64,000 nt of DNA, taken from Methylobacterium trifolii. Its GTDB lineage: Bacteria; Pseudomonadota; Alphaproteobacteria; Rhizobiales; Beijerinckiaceae. Position numbers and translations under genes: made by a program. Every line of letters begins with the position of its first letter. The stretch's first letter is position 1. Location of the stretch: assembly GCF_022179685.1 (NCBI RefSeq), contig NZ_BPRB01000060.1, positions 1 through 64,000 of the forward strand. Direction: 5' to 3'. The notes below the pieces were generated by a model. It was given only the letters and a program-made list of their open reading frames with translations, ran no database searches and had not been told where the DNA came from. Shown here piece after piece: positions 25,902-33,792 of the stretch.

Positions 25902-27002
25902 TCACGTCGACACGCCGTGCGCGCCGTCGCCCGAATCCCGGACTGGACCGAAGCCGGACGCTCTGACGAAGTCCGTGAGGGCAGGGGACGGCCGGCCGTA
26001 GCTCACGATGGCCACGTCGAGATCCTGGTCGCCGACGAGCCGCAGGGCCCGCAGCAGGGCGGCATCGATCCAATCGTCCGCGTTGCCGAAGGCGCCGCCG
26101 CCGAGCCGGGTCAGCAACATCCGCTTCGAGGACCCACGGGCGGCGTTCAGCGATCCGGCCAGCAGCGTGGCCTCGTAGGCCGCCTCCAGCACGAGGCGGG
26201 CGAAGAGGGCCCAGGCCGGGGCCGGATGCTCGGAATAGGCCACCGGCAGCGCCGAGCAGAAGATCTGGCTGACGCGCGGCCCCGGGGCCGGTCCGTCCGT
26301 GACCTCGACATCCCTGTGCAGGCCGAGCCGCAGCCGGCCGCGCAGGTCGTCCAGGGTGTCCGCATCGGCGGCCTGCAGCTCGGCGGCGATGGCGTCGAGC
26401 CCCTCCCGGGTGGCGAGCGCGTAGCCGTTGCGCATCGTCCACAACGCCTCGGTGCCGATGCCCAGGCGCTGCGCCAGGGCCGCGCCGAGATCGGCAAGGC
26501 CGTCGAGCTGCCGATCCGCCGTCTGGCCGATGCCGCCGGCGACCGGGACGAGGTAGTTGCGGTAGATCGTGGCCGCACCCGCCGCCATGGCGCAGGCCGG
26601 CCCCTGCGTCCGGTCGTCGGCATAGCCCGCGACGCCATCCTCCGGCGTGACATTCGGGCTGGTCATCTCCAGCATGTTGAACTGCGAGGCGACCTGGAAC
26701 AGCGCGCCGGCATTCTCCGGCTGCCGGTGCATGGCCCGCACGTCGCCCTCGACGAGGGACAGCCGCAGCCGGCCCGTTCGGCGCACGGTGCCGGCCTCGG
26801 CCCGCAGCTCCGCCAGGGACGGCAGCGTCAGCGTGCCGATGGCGAAGCGTCGATCGGTACCCCGGCACCGCAGCCGGCCGTCGACCACGCTGAGCGCGGC
26901 CTGCGTCTGCGCATATGGGCCTTCGCGGAACCCGGCGAGCCGCTCGAACCAATCCACCTGACCTCTCCCGATGCTGGCTGGCGGGTTTGGGCGTTTCGGC
27001 AT
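25902..27002 (-). CDS. Conserved protein of unknown function, possible macro-domain-like fold
   Basis: A 366-residue cytoplasmic protein with no signal peptide. Distinct segments are QPENAGALFQVASQFNMLEM, TQGPACAMAAGAATIYRNY, GIGQTADRQLDGLADL, ALPVAYSEHPAPAWALFARL and LTRLGGGAFGNADDWIDAAL. The pattern resembles a widespread uncharacterised family. The GGGAFGN loop followed by an amphipathic helix, and the PACAMAAGAAT loop, recall ADP-ribose-binding macro domains; this is inference from motif shape only. The start at 27002 (MPKRPNPPAS) is used; 27068 is also in frame, and the conserved part begins only at VDWFERLAGF. It is monocistronic. Confidence 0.6.
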   Translation of the reverse strand: MPKRPNPPASIGRGQVDWFERLAGFREGPYAQTQAALSVVDGRLRCRGTDRRFAIGTLTLPSLAELRAEAGTVRRTGRLRLSLVEGDVRAMHRQPENAGALFQVASQFNMLEMTSPNVTPEDGVAGYADDRTQGPACAMAAGAATIYRNYLVPVAGGIGQTADRQLDGLADLGAALAQRLGIGTEALWTMRNGYALATREGLDAIAAELQAADADTLDDLRGRLRLGLHRDVEVTDGPAPGPRVSQIFCSALPVAYSEHPAPAWALFARLVLEAAYEATLLAGSLNAARGSSKRMLLTRLGGGAFGNADDWIDAALLRALRLVGDQDLDVAIVSYGRPSPALTDFVRASGFGPVRDSGDGAHGVST

Positions 27003-27098
27003 GATAGCGATCGCCCATGGGTTTGTTGGAAAGGCGCCTCCTATTCCGCCCGCGATCGAGAAGTTCACGACTACCCTGAAGGTTGCTGCCCAACTCTC

Positions 27099-27154
27099 AC
27101 CGTCAGCGGTTCCGAATAAGGGTCTGCGGCCTCAAAATCGGCGTCCCGCGGCCA
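27099..27154. repeat. 56-bp dispersed repeat overlapping the cytochrome b561 C-terminus
   Basis: This stretch matches 53418-53472 in the same orientation. The last 32 bases (core GCGGCCTCAAAATCGGCGTC) differ at only two positions; the first 24 are less alike. Here the repeat contains the stop codon and the last 17 codons of the minus-strand cytochrome b561 gene, and at the other site it terminates the integrase remnant. Confidence 0.75.
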
Positions 27155-27744
27155 TGACCGCCGTCGCCCGGCTCTCCACCGCGCCATCCTGGCAACATCC
27201 GACGGAGCACGTCGTCGCGAAGGACCCAATGATGACGGAGCGCTGCCGCCACATGGAGCAGGACGAGCAGGCCGAGGATCCACGCACCGTAGGCGTGAAC
27301 GCGCTTCATCACGGCCTCGCCGGCTGCAGGATCGGCGATGCGGGTGGAGAGGGGCAGGTGCGGCCACGGGATCAGTCCGTACAGCACCGTCGGGATGTTG
27401 AAGGGCGAAAGCGAGACCACGGCCCAGCCCGCGAGCGGCAGTCCGACCAGCAACCCGTAGAGGGTCAGGTGGGCCGCCGAAGCCGCGCGGCGCTCCCGCG
27501 CCGGCATGCCGTCCGGATGGGGCGGAGGCGCGTGGCCGAAGCGCCAGACGAGGCGCAACCCGGTCAGCAGGAGGACGGTGATGCCGACCGACTTGTGCCA
27601 CTGGTAGAGCTGGAACCGGCGAAGCGGCGCCAAGTCCGCGTGCACCATCAGCAGGCCGATCCCGAGCAGGCCCAGTACGCACAGCGCGCTGAGCCAATGC
27701 AGCAGGATCGCCACGCGGGTGTATCGCCGCGTTCCCTCGGACAT
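27103..27744 (-). CDS. Cytochrome b561 family protein
   Basis: A 213-residue four-helix membrane protein. Candidate haem-ligating histidines are in ILLHWLSALCVLG (helix 1), YQWHKSVGITVLLLTGLRLVWRF (helix 2) and RVHAYGAWILGLLVLLHVAAALRHH (helix 4). These proteins pass electrons across the inner membrane, commonly between quinone and a periplasmic partner. It lies 30 bp downstream of a YceI gene on the same strand, a frequent pairing. The tail HGRGTPILRPQTLIRNR is encoded by a dispersed repeat and probably replaces the original C-terminus; it follows the last helix so function may be preserved. Confidence 0.88.
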   Translation of the reverse strand: MSEGTRRYTRVAILLHWLSALCVLGLLGIGLLMVHADLAPLRRFQLYQWHKSVGITVLLLTGLRLVWRFGHAPPPHPDGMPARERRAASAAHLTLYGLLVGLPLAGWAVVSLSPFNIPTVLYGLIPWPHLPLSTRIADPAAGEAVMKRVHAYGAWILGLLVLLHVAAALRHHWVLRDDVLRRMLPGWRGGEPGDGGHGRGTPILRPQTLIRNR

Positions 27745-27774
27745 GATCGCTCCCCATCGTCCTGTCGGCAGGTG

Positions 27775-28386
27775 TCAGTCCTGACGCTCGAAGGCGCCGG
27801 CGATGGTGAGGTGTAGGTCGTCGCCGATCAGCGGAACGTAGGTCTTCACCCCGAACTCGGTACGCTTGAGCGTGCCGGTCGCCTCGAAGCCGACCGTGTA
27901 CTTCTTGCTCAGCGGATTGGCGCCGGCGCCGACCAGGGTCACGTCGAGGGTGACGGGCTTCGTGACGCCGTGCAGGGTGAGGTTGCCGAGCACCTTCGCC
28001 TTGTCCTTGCCCTCGGGCGTCACCTTGGTCGAGACGAAGCTCATGTCGGGGAACTTGCCCGCGTCGAGCCACTGGTCGCCCTTGAGCTCGCCGGTCAGCT
28101 TGTCGCTGGTGGTCGCGACGGAGGCGACCGGGATCTTGATCGAGAGCTTCGACTGCGCCGGGCTCTTCGGGTCGAGGGTCAGGGAGCCCGAGACGTCCGA
28201 GAAGCCGCCGGAATAGTTCGAGAAGCCCATGTGCGAGACCTTCCAGCCGACCTGGGTGTGACCTGGGTCGACCGCGTAGGTGCCGGCCTGGATCTGGGCC
28301 GGGTCGCGCGTCGGCGGGGTCTGCGCCAGGGCCGGAACGGCCAGGGCGAGGGACAGGGCGACGGTGGGGACAATAAGCGTTTTCAA
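27775..28386 (-). CDS. YceI family periplasmic lipid-binding protein
   Basis: A 203-residue secreted protein with signal peptide MKTLIVPTVALSLALAVPALA. The mature part shows the YceI lipocalin-like beta barrel: GTYAVDPGHTQVGWKVSHMG, SNYSGGFSDVSGSLTLDP and NLTLHGVTKPVTLDVTLVG. YceI proteins bind polyisoprenoids or other amphiphiles in the periplasm. It precedes a cytochrome b561 gene in the same operon, a combination seen in many proteobacteria and thought to support a quinone- or stress-related redox role. The ribosome site AGGAGAT-like is visible just upstream (28391-28396 on the reverse strand). Confidence 0.92.
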   Translation of the reverse strand: MKTLIVPTVALSLALAVPALAQTPPTRDPAQIQAGTYAVDPGHTQVGWKVSHMGFSNYSGGFSDVSGSLTLDPKSPAQSKLSIKIPVASVATTSDKLTGELKGDQWLDAGKFPDMSFVSTKVTPEGKDKAKVLGNLTLHGVTKPVTLDVTLVGAGANPLSKKYTVGFEATGTLKRTEFGVKTYVPLIGDDLHLTIAGAFERQD

Positions 28387-28575
28387 AGGGATCTCCTTGG
28401 GTGAGTTGGTGATGTGTCGCCGGGGAGGATGGGTCGTGTCGCATGCGAGCCCGGCCGGCGGATCTGCCGCTCCGGCGAAGCGCTCGCCCGTGACGCTTGC
28501 GATGGGACCGCTGGGGAAAAGGCAGTGACGCGGTCGATCACAGGATGAGGCCTGTCCGGTCGTGCGCCTCGCGCT

Positions 28576-29193
28576 TTATGCCGCTTTCGGCAGCCCTTCC
28601 GCCGCCATCGCGGCCTGGACGGCGGTGCGCGCGACAGCGCGTCGGCTGAACGCGTCGAGGCGTGGCCAGCGGGCGAGGTCGACGCCAAGGTGCGGCGTCC
28701 AGCTCAGCACCACGAAGAGATAGGCGTCTGCGACCGTAAAGTCCGGACCGGTGAGGTAGGGGCGGTTGTCGGAGAGCGCCCTGTCGACCACGTCGAGTTT
28801 GCGCCCGAGATTTGCCAACGCCGCCTCGCGCGCCTCGGGTGCAAGTGCCGGGTTGAAGAGCGGTCCGAACGCCTTGTGCAGTTCCGCCGAGATGAAGTTC
28901 AGGTGTCCGTTGAGCCGCGCGCGCTCGACCGTGCCGGCGAGGGGGGCGAGCGTGCCAGGCGCGTGCTTGTCAGCCAAGTACTGCACGATGGCCGCGCCCT
29001 CCGTCAGGACCTCGCCGTCATTGAGCTGAAGCGCCGGGACGTAACCCTTCGGGTTGATGGTCGTGAAATCCGCGCCGGATGCGGTCGTCTTGGTCTTGAG
29101 ATCGACGGCCTCGAGTTCGAAGGGCAGGTCGAGCTCACGCAGCACGATGTGCGGCGACAACGAGCAGGCACCGGGGGCGTAGAACAGCTTCAT
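28576..29193 (-). CDS. Glutathione S-transferase family protein (beta-type)
   Basis: A 205-residue GST opening MKLFYAPGACSLSPHIVLRE, the beta/GstA-type start in which Cys10 is the usual thiol-contacting residue. GYVPALQLNDGEVLTEGAAIVQYLADK contains the cis-Pro loop and glutathione-binding SNAIL-like segment. The C-terminal helical domain includes DFTVADAYLFVVLSWTPHL with the N-capping box. It is divergent from an HxlR regulator with a palindrome between them, implying induction by an electrophile or thiol stress. Confidence 0.92.
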   Translation of the reverse strand: MKLFYAPGACSLSPHIVLRELDLPFELEAVDLKTKTTASGADFTTINPKGYVPALQLNDGEVLTEGAAIVQYLADKHAPGTLAPLAGTVERARLNGHLNFISAELHKAFGPLFNPALAPEAREAALANLGRKLDVVDRALSDNRPYLTGPDFTVADAYLFVVLSWTPHLGVDLARWPRLDAFSRRAVARTAVQAAMAAEGLPKAA

Positions 29194-29237
29194 GGGGTTT
29201 CTCCGGTTTCGATGTGATCGGAGAGCTAGAAGGTATC

Positions 29238-29260
29238 GTTACCGTGTGAAACCCGGTAAC
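29238..29260. promoter_or_regulatory. Inverted repeat between GST and HxlR genes, putative operator
   Basis: GTTACC (29238-29243) and GGTAAC (29255-29260) form a perfect 6-bp inverted repeat with an 11-base spacer in the 127-bp gap between the divergent GST and HxlR genes. An overlapping palindromic GGTATCGTTACC is at 29232-29243 and a related GGTGACC follows at 29265. HxlR dimers bind such sites next to their own gene; assignment is inference. Confidence 0.4.
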
Positions 29261-29320
29261 TTCCGGTGACCGTCATTTTTCGGTATCGCCCGGGAAACCA
29301 AGTCGCCGTCTCGTGCCTGG

Positions 29321-29749
29321 ATGCATGTCATGTTTCTGAAGCTGCGAAAGAAGGTCGCGCCGCCGCCAGGCTGCCCGATGTCCGCCTGCATGAGCTTGCT
29401 CGGCGGTGTCTGGACACCGGAGATCATCTGGAACCTGAGCGAGGGGCAGCGCCGCTTCTCCGAGCTGCGCCGCGCGATGCCGGTGATCTCGGCCAAGGTG
29501 CTCAGCGGGCGGCTGAAGGATCTTGAAGAACGCGGCGTACTTTCCCGCACCGTCTTGCCGACGAGCCCTCCGAGCGTGGAATATGCCCTGACCAATCTCG
29601 GCGAGGAGCTCATCCCGGCCATCCGTGCGATCGTTGAGGTCGGTACGAAGCTGCATCTTCGGACGACGTCGGAGAAGGCGAGCGGAGCGGCTTCGCGCGG
29701 GCGAATAGCCGCTTCGGACGCAGATCCCGTCAGAACGGCGTTGGAATGA
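29321..29749 (+). CDS. HxlR family transcriptional regulator
   Basis: A 142-residue winged-helix regulator. CPMSACMSLLGGVWTPEIIWNLSEGQRRFSELRRAMPVISAKVLSGRLKDLEERGVLSR is the diagnostic HxlR core, with Cys19 and Cys23 near the N-terminus that could sense thiol-reactive compounds as in YodB/QorR-type members. It is divergent from the GST gene and likely controls it through the palindrome at 29238-29260. The last 30 residues (SEKASGAASRGRIAASDADP) are low-complexity. An alternative start is Met4 (29330). Confidence 0.88.
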   Translation: MHVMFLKLRKKVAPPPGCPMSACMSLLGGVWTPEIIWNLSEGQRRFSELRRAMPVISAKVLSGRLKDLEERGVLSRTVLPTSPPSVEYALTNLGEELIPAIRAIVEVGTKLHLRTTSEKASGAASRGRIAASDADPVRTALE

Positions 29750-29902
29750 GCGGCCGCTCCCGGGCAGCGTTTGGACCGACTCCTACGACTACGTTGGGTC
29801 GAAACCAGCCTACGTGATCATGTCCACTCTGCTGAGTTTATTTCGGTCCGGCAGACGGATACTGGGTGGATATGCTGTAAAGTTCCGGGCGCGATCACCG
29901 CA

Positions 29903-32044
29903 TCAGGCAATTGCGCGAGGTCTGACCCGCGCGGAGACCTTGTGCGACGCGGTTTTCCGAAGTTGCGCCTCGATTGCTGCGTTGGCACGGCTGCGCAGCA
30001 CCTTCGTCGCCTCGACCTCGTCGAACGTGTCGGGGAAGCGCCGGCTCAGCCAGAGATAGGCGGCGGCGAGTTTGACCGTGCGCTCGAGGTCGTCGAGTTC
30101 GCCGTCTACGTTGGCCCGCAACGCGGGGACGGACGCTACCGCGGCTCGGGCCTGGACCCAACGGTCGAGCACGGCTTTCGAGGCCGCGTCACGCCGGTCG
30201 ATCGGGGCGACCGCAAAGACGAAGGCCTCGCGGATCGGTAGCTGCGCCTTGTCGACCGCGCGCGCAGCTTCCAGCGCCTCCTCCATCTCGGAGGGCTGGA
30301 ACGGCGAGCCGTCGTAGAAGGTGGCTCGCGAGAAGTGGGCCAGCACCTCGGCCAGCGACGCGGTTCCAAGCTCCAGGGCTGCCGCCTCTATCGCGATCAG
30401 ATCCGGCCTAACGTAGAACCGGGTGTCGGCGGCGGGTGCCGTCGGGGCGCCGGCGAGTGCGTCGCGGATCGGTCCGAGGCTCGCATCGTCCGTGGCCGAG
30501 ACGTGGCCCTCGTCCTGATGGCCGAAACGTCCGGCCCTGCCGGCGATCTGCCGGATCTCCGGGTTGGTGAGCGCGCGTGTCGCGGTGCCGTCCCACTTCA
30601 TGACTGCCGAGAAGATCACGCGCTTGAGCGGCCCGAGGTTCAGGCCCATGCCGATCGCGTCGGTGGTGACCAGCACCTCGGCCTCGCCGTCGCGGAACCG
30701 CCGCGCCTCGGCGCGGCGCACCTCCGGGGACAGAGCGCCGTAGATCGTCGCGACGCTTCGCCCGGCCGCCACCAGGATCTCGCGAATCTCGTGCACGGCG
30801 CGGCGCGAGAAGGCGACGACGCCGTCCCCAGCCTGCACGGATTCGAACGGGACGGGCGCATCCAGCGCCACCAGCGGGGTTTTTCGCTCGAAGGTCACGA
30901 CGTCGAGAGATTCGCCGGCCGCCTCCGCCGCGCGGCGGACGTGCGAGAGCGCGTCGTCCGAGCCGCAGACGATCAGGGTCTTCGCAGGGATCCCGAACAG
31001 CGCGTTGGTCCAGGCCCAGCCGCGGTCCGGGTCGGACAGCATCTGGATCTCGTCGATCACCGCGACATCGACCGGGCGGCGTAGATCCGCGGTCTCGATG
31101 GTGCGTGCGGTGTGGCTGGGGTCGGGCTCGCCCAGAACCTCCTCCCCGGTGACCATGCCGGCACGAAGCCCGCGCTCCAGCAGCGCCTCGTAGTTCTCCA
31201 GCGCGAGCAGGCGCAGCGGCGCGAGATAGGTGCCGGTCTGCGCCTTCGCCAGCGCTTCGAGCGCCGCGTATGTCTTGCCGGAGTTGGTCGGGCCCATGTG
31301 GAAGACGATCTGCCGGTTCAGCCGGCGGGCGGGCACGAACTTGTCGATGTAGCCGCCGAATCCGACCCGGTCGCGCAGGCGCCGCCGGCCGGATTCCTCG
31401 CGCGCCACCACCTTCGCCCGAGTGCGGACGGTCTTGAGCGTCTCGCCGATGGCGTGTGCGAGGTTCGGCGACGTCGTAAAAACCCGCGCGCGGAGCGATC
31501 GGTCGAGATGTGCGATGTAGGTCGGCGCATCCGCGCCGATTGCGTGAAGGTCGTCGCGAATCTGGTCGCGCAGCCGGGCGACCGCCCGGCGCAACGTGCC
31601 TTCGAGTTCGGCGGCGGTCTCGGCAAGAGCCGCGCGCAGGTCGTCCAGTCGTCGGGTCGGGTCGTTGCCCAACGCCATCTCCTCCAGGATCTCTGCGGCC
31701 GACTCGCCGGGCGGGGCGTCAAGGCGGAGGTCGAGGCGGCCGTCGTCCAGGAGCGGAATGCTCACCCGAAGCCGCCAGACGAGGTCGTCGTCGCGCCCAG
31801 GTTCGGACCGCAGCGCCGGGATCGTTGAACGAAGGGCGGCGACGCCCGTCGCGAGGAAGGCGCGCCGTGCTCCACCGTCCCGGAGAGCGGCGGCGACCGC
31901 TTCATCCTCGACGAATCCGTTGTGCTCGGGCAGGTCCATGCGAAGGCGCAAAGCCTCGCGGTCTATCGCAGCGGCTCCGATGCCGAGCCGATGCAGGGCA
32001 TCTGCCAGGATGTCGGTCGTCAGGTGGTTGCGCTTGCGAGCCAT
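29903..32044 (-). CDS. Suv3-like DExH-box RNA helicase
   Basis: A 713-residue superfamily 2 helicase. Walker A HMGPTNSGKTYAALEAL is at 249-265, motif II DEIQ at 331-334, motif III-like CGSDD near 360, VTTDAIGMGLNLG at 459-471, and motif VI RQIAGRAGRFG at 498-508. GPTNSGKT and the spacing match mitochondrial Suv3 and its alphaproteobacterial relatives, which unwind RNA with polynucleotide phosphorylase in the degradosome. The N-terminal 240 residues are a helical region typical of the bacterial group. The C-terminal 130 residues appear divergent and contain no recognised domain. It is monocistronic, with a repeat-bearing gap upstream. Confidence 0.88.
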   Translation of the reverse strand: MARKRNHLTTDILADALHRLGIGAAAIDREALRLRMDLPEHNGFVEDEAVAAALRDGGARRAFLATGVAALRSTIPALRSEPGRDDDLVWRLRVSIPLLDDGRLDLRLDAPPGESAAEILEEMALGNDPTRRLDDLRAALAETAAELEGTLRRAVARLRDQIRDDLHAIGADAPTYIAHLDRSLRARVFTTSPNLAHAIGETLKTVRTRAKVVAREESGRRRLRDRVGFGGYIDKFVPARRLNRQIVFHMGPTNSGKTYAALEALAKAQTGTYLAPLRLLALENYEALLERGLRAGMVTGEEVLGEPDPSHTARTIETADLRRPVDVAVIDEIQMLSDPDRGWAWTNALFGIPAKTLIVCGSDDALSHVRRAAEAAGESLDVVTFERKTPLVALDAPVPFESVQAGDGVVAFSRRAVHEIREILVAAGRSVATIYGALSPEVRRAEARRFRDGEAEVLVTTDAIGMGLNLGPLKRVIFSAVMKWDGTATRALTNPEIRQIAGRAGRFGHQDEGHVSATDDASLGPIRDALAGAPTAPAADTRFYVRPDLIAIEAAALELGTASLAEVLAHFSRATFYDGSPFQPSEMEEALEAARAVDKAQLPIREAFVFAVAPIDRRDAASKAVLDRWVQARAAVASVPALRANVDGELDDLERTVKLAAAYLWLSRRFPDTFDEVEATKVLRSRANAAIEAQLRKTASHKVSARVRPRAIA

Positions 32045-32428
32045 GTCCCACCTTTTCGGTCGCGCGGCTGCAGATCAAGCACGCGGGGGCGGCGCGCCTT
32101 GGCGAACTTCCCAAACGCCGATCAGAGAGAGCGGACGTTGCCTCATTGCATTCCTGGTTTTGAATGAAGACCGATTTATCGACACATGAATTGGCGACAC
32201 GTTTTCCAGACAAAATGGCGGGCGCTTTCGGACACTTTCCACAGTGCATGGCGCAATGTCGAGAAAACGGTCGGATACCCGACATAACAGGCGATAGAAT
32301 GAAGGTCTCACTTGGTGGGCTTTTGCCGGTCTGCTTTCTATCTGGAGATTGAAGCAGCAGACGTTCGCCATCTGACGAAACCGAGCGGGGAAGTAGAATG
32401 ACCGCTTCCGTGTACCCTGCTCGCCTCA
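32045..32428. other. Intergenic region with dispersed repeat, upstream of Suv3-like gene
   Basis: These 384 bases should contain the promoter of the minus-strand helicase gene and the 3' end of the anti-sigma transcript. No convincing gene is present. The middle (about 32150-32300) is markedly AT-richer than the flanks and carries one copy of a dispersed repeat. A short open frame at 32164-32352 encoding ELATRFPDKMAGAFG shares only the repeat-derived segment with the copy at 53 kb. Confidence 0.5.
32194..32287 (+). repeat. Dispersed AT-richer repeat, copy 1
   Basis: This stretch aligns with the reverse complement of 53032-53124 over about 95 bases. The best block is CGACRCGTTTTCCRGACAAA, then conserved CACTTTCGG-like, YAGTGCA and GAAAMCGRTCG blocks and a terminal CGACAT. 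The match continues weakly for another 15-20 bases to the left. Frame-preserving change is not obvious, so it is better read as a mobile or structural repeat than as a gene. Confidence 0.7.
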
Positions 32429-33196
32429 TCATAGAGCCTGCGTCGCGGCACCCTGCGCACGGCCGATAAACAGGATCCGGCCCGTCGGGCGACCGATCGG
32501 CGAGCCCGCCGCGGGTTCCAGCGTGATCTCGAACAGCTGGCCGTCTCCGATGGCTTCGAGCCTCTCCGGCGGCAGGCGGATTGCTCCGCCCGGCGGCAAC
32601 ACGCCTAGGGAGACCGGGCCGCGCGCCTGATCCCACAGGGTCCAGAGCTGCAGCGACCGCCCGCTTCCCGGCTGCACGTCAGATAGCGGCAGGGACCGCA
32701 CGGTACCGTTCTGAGCGATCTGGATCAGCCAGCCCGGGCCGCCCTCCTGCCCAGTGGCGTCGCGGCTCTGCAGGATCGCGAAGTAGCGCGTCTGGCTTTC
32801 GGCAGGAGCCGACACGCGGTTCGGCAGGATTGCCAGCAAGATCGCAGCAGCCGTGGCAAGAGCCGTGGTGGCCCGCCAGAGAGCGGGGTTTCGCCACGCC
32901 GCGCTCACCATCGCGTGTCGCGGCCGTGCGGGCGGCAAGGCCGTCGTGCGGCCGAGCACCTGCCGCCGCGTCGCGAGGTCCCGTTCGATCCGCACCCATT
33001 GTTCCGAATCGACCGCGGTCGTTCCAAGAGCGGCGGAGGCCGGCAGCAATCGCTCTTCCCAGAAGGCGACGCGGCGGGCGAGATCGGCATCCGAGCCGAG
33101 GGCGCGCTCCACCTCCGCTGCCGCATCGCTATCGAGCAGACCGAGCACATACTCGCCCGCCAGGACGTCGCGGTCTTCCGGCTCGCTCGGGATCAT
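32429..33196 (-). CDS. Membrane anti-sigma factor (RskA/anti-sigma-K type)
   Basis: A 255-residue protein starting MIPSEPEDRDVLAGEYVLGLL, the cytoplasmic zinc-less anti-sigma domain, followed by one transmembrane helix near residues 115-135 (ATTALATAAAILLAILP) and a periplasmic RskA-like domain ending FEITLEPAAGSPIGRPTGRILF. It would hold the co-encoded ECF sigma factor inactive at the membrane until a periplasmic signal arrives. Start 33196 overlaps the sigma-gene stop as ATGA; an upstream in-frame ATG at 33238 lies inside the sigma gene and is rejected. Confidence 0.88.
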   Translation of the reverse strand: MIPSEPEDRDVLAGEYVLGLLDSDAAAEVERALGSDADLARRVAFWEERLLPASAALGTTAVDSEQWVRIERDLATRRQVLGRTTALPPARPRHAMVSAAWRNPALWRATTALATAAAILLAILPNRVSAPAESQTRYFAILQSRDATGQEGGPGWLIQIAQNGTVRSLPLSDVQPGSGRSLQLWTLWDQARGPVSLGVLPPGGAIRLPPERLEAIGDGQLFEITLEPAAGSPIGRPTGRILFIGRAQGAATQAL

Positions 33197-33732
33197 GACA
33201 GGCAATCCTTCAAGGCGATGAGGCTGCGGCGGACCCACGCCTTCACGGTCCCGAGCGGTGTCCCAAGCCGATCGGCGATCTCAGATTGCGACAGTCCATC
33301 GACGTAGGCGAGCAGGATCACTCGCCGCCTGTCGGGGTCGAGTAGCGCGAGGCACCCGTGCAAACGTACGCCGTCCTGCGAGGCCGCCAACGCCGCGAAC
33401 GGATCGGGCGCATCATCCGCGATCTCCGCGCCGGCTGCCGGATCAAGATCCGTTTCACGGCCGGCAGCGCGAACGTGCTTGAGCGCGCGGTGACGCACGA
33501 TGCTGGTGATCCAGGCACGGCCCACCCCCCGGCTGCGATCGAAGGTGCCGGCGCGCTCCCAGATATCGATGACCGCATCATGCAGCACGTCAGCGGCGAG
33601 CTCGCGCCGCCGCACGATCCTAAGCGCGACGGCGAGCAGGAAGCCGGCCTCGTGGTCGTACAGACGACGTAGCGCCGCCACGTCCCCGCGAGCGCAGCCC
33701 TCCAGCGCGGAGGCGTGATCGAACGGCTCCAT
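33193..33732 (-). CDS. ECF RNA polymerase sigma factor
   Basis: A 179-residue sigma-70 family member. Region 2 is LRRLYDHEAGFLLAVALRI with VLHDAVIDIWERAGTFD (residues about 18-60), and region 4 is LDPDRRRVILLAYVDGLSQSEIADRLGTPLGTVKAWVRRSL (about 132-172). It is coupled to the anti-sigma gene by an ATGA overlap and lies 60 bp after the DUF4394 gene on the same strand. RskA-linked ECF factors typically answer oxidative or envelope stress. The stimulus here is unknown. Confidence 0.92.
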   Translation of the reverse strand: MEPFDHASALEGCARGDVAALRRLYDHEAGFLLAVALRIVRRRELAADVLHDAVIDIWERAGTFDRSRGVGRAWITSIVRHRALKHVRAAGRETDLDPAAGAEIADDAPDPFAALAASQDGVRLHGCLALLDPDRRRVILLAYVDGLSQSEIADRLGTPLGTVKAWVRRSLIALKDCLS

Positions 33733-33792
33733 GATCCTCCCAGCGATCGACAGGGCAGGCCGTCGGGCCAGCCCTGCACCTTTGGAGCGAGA

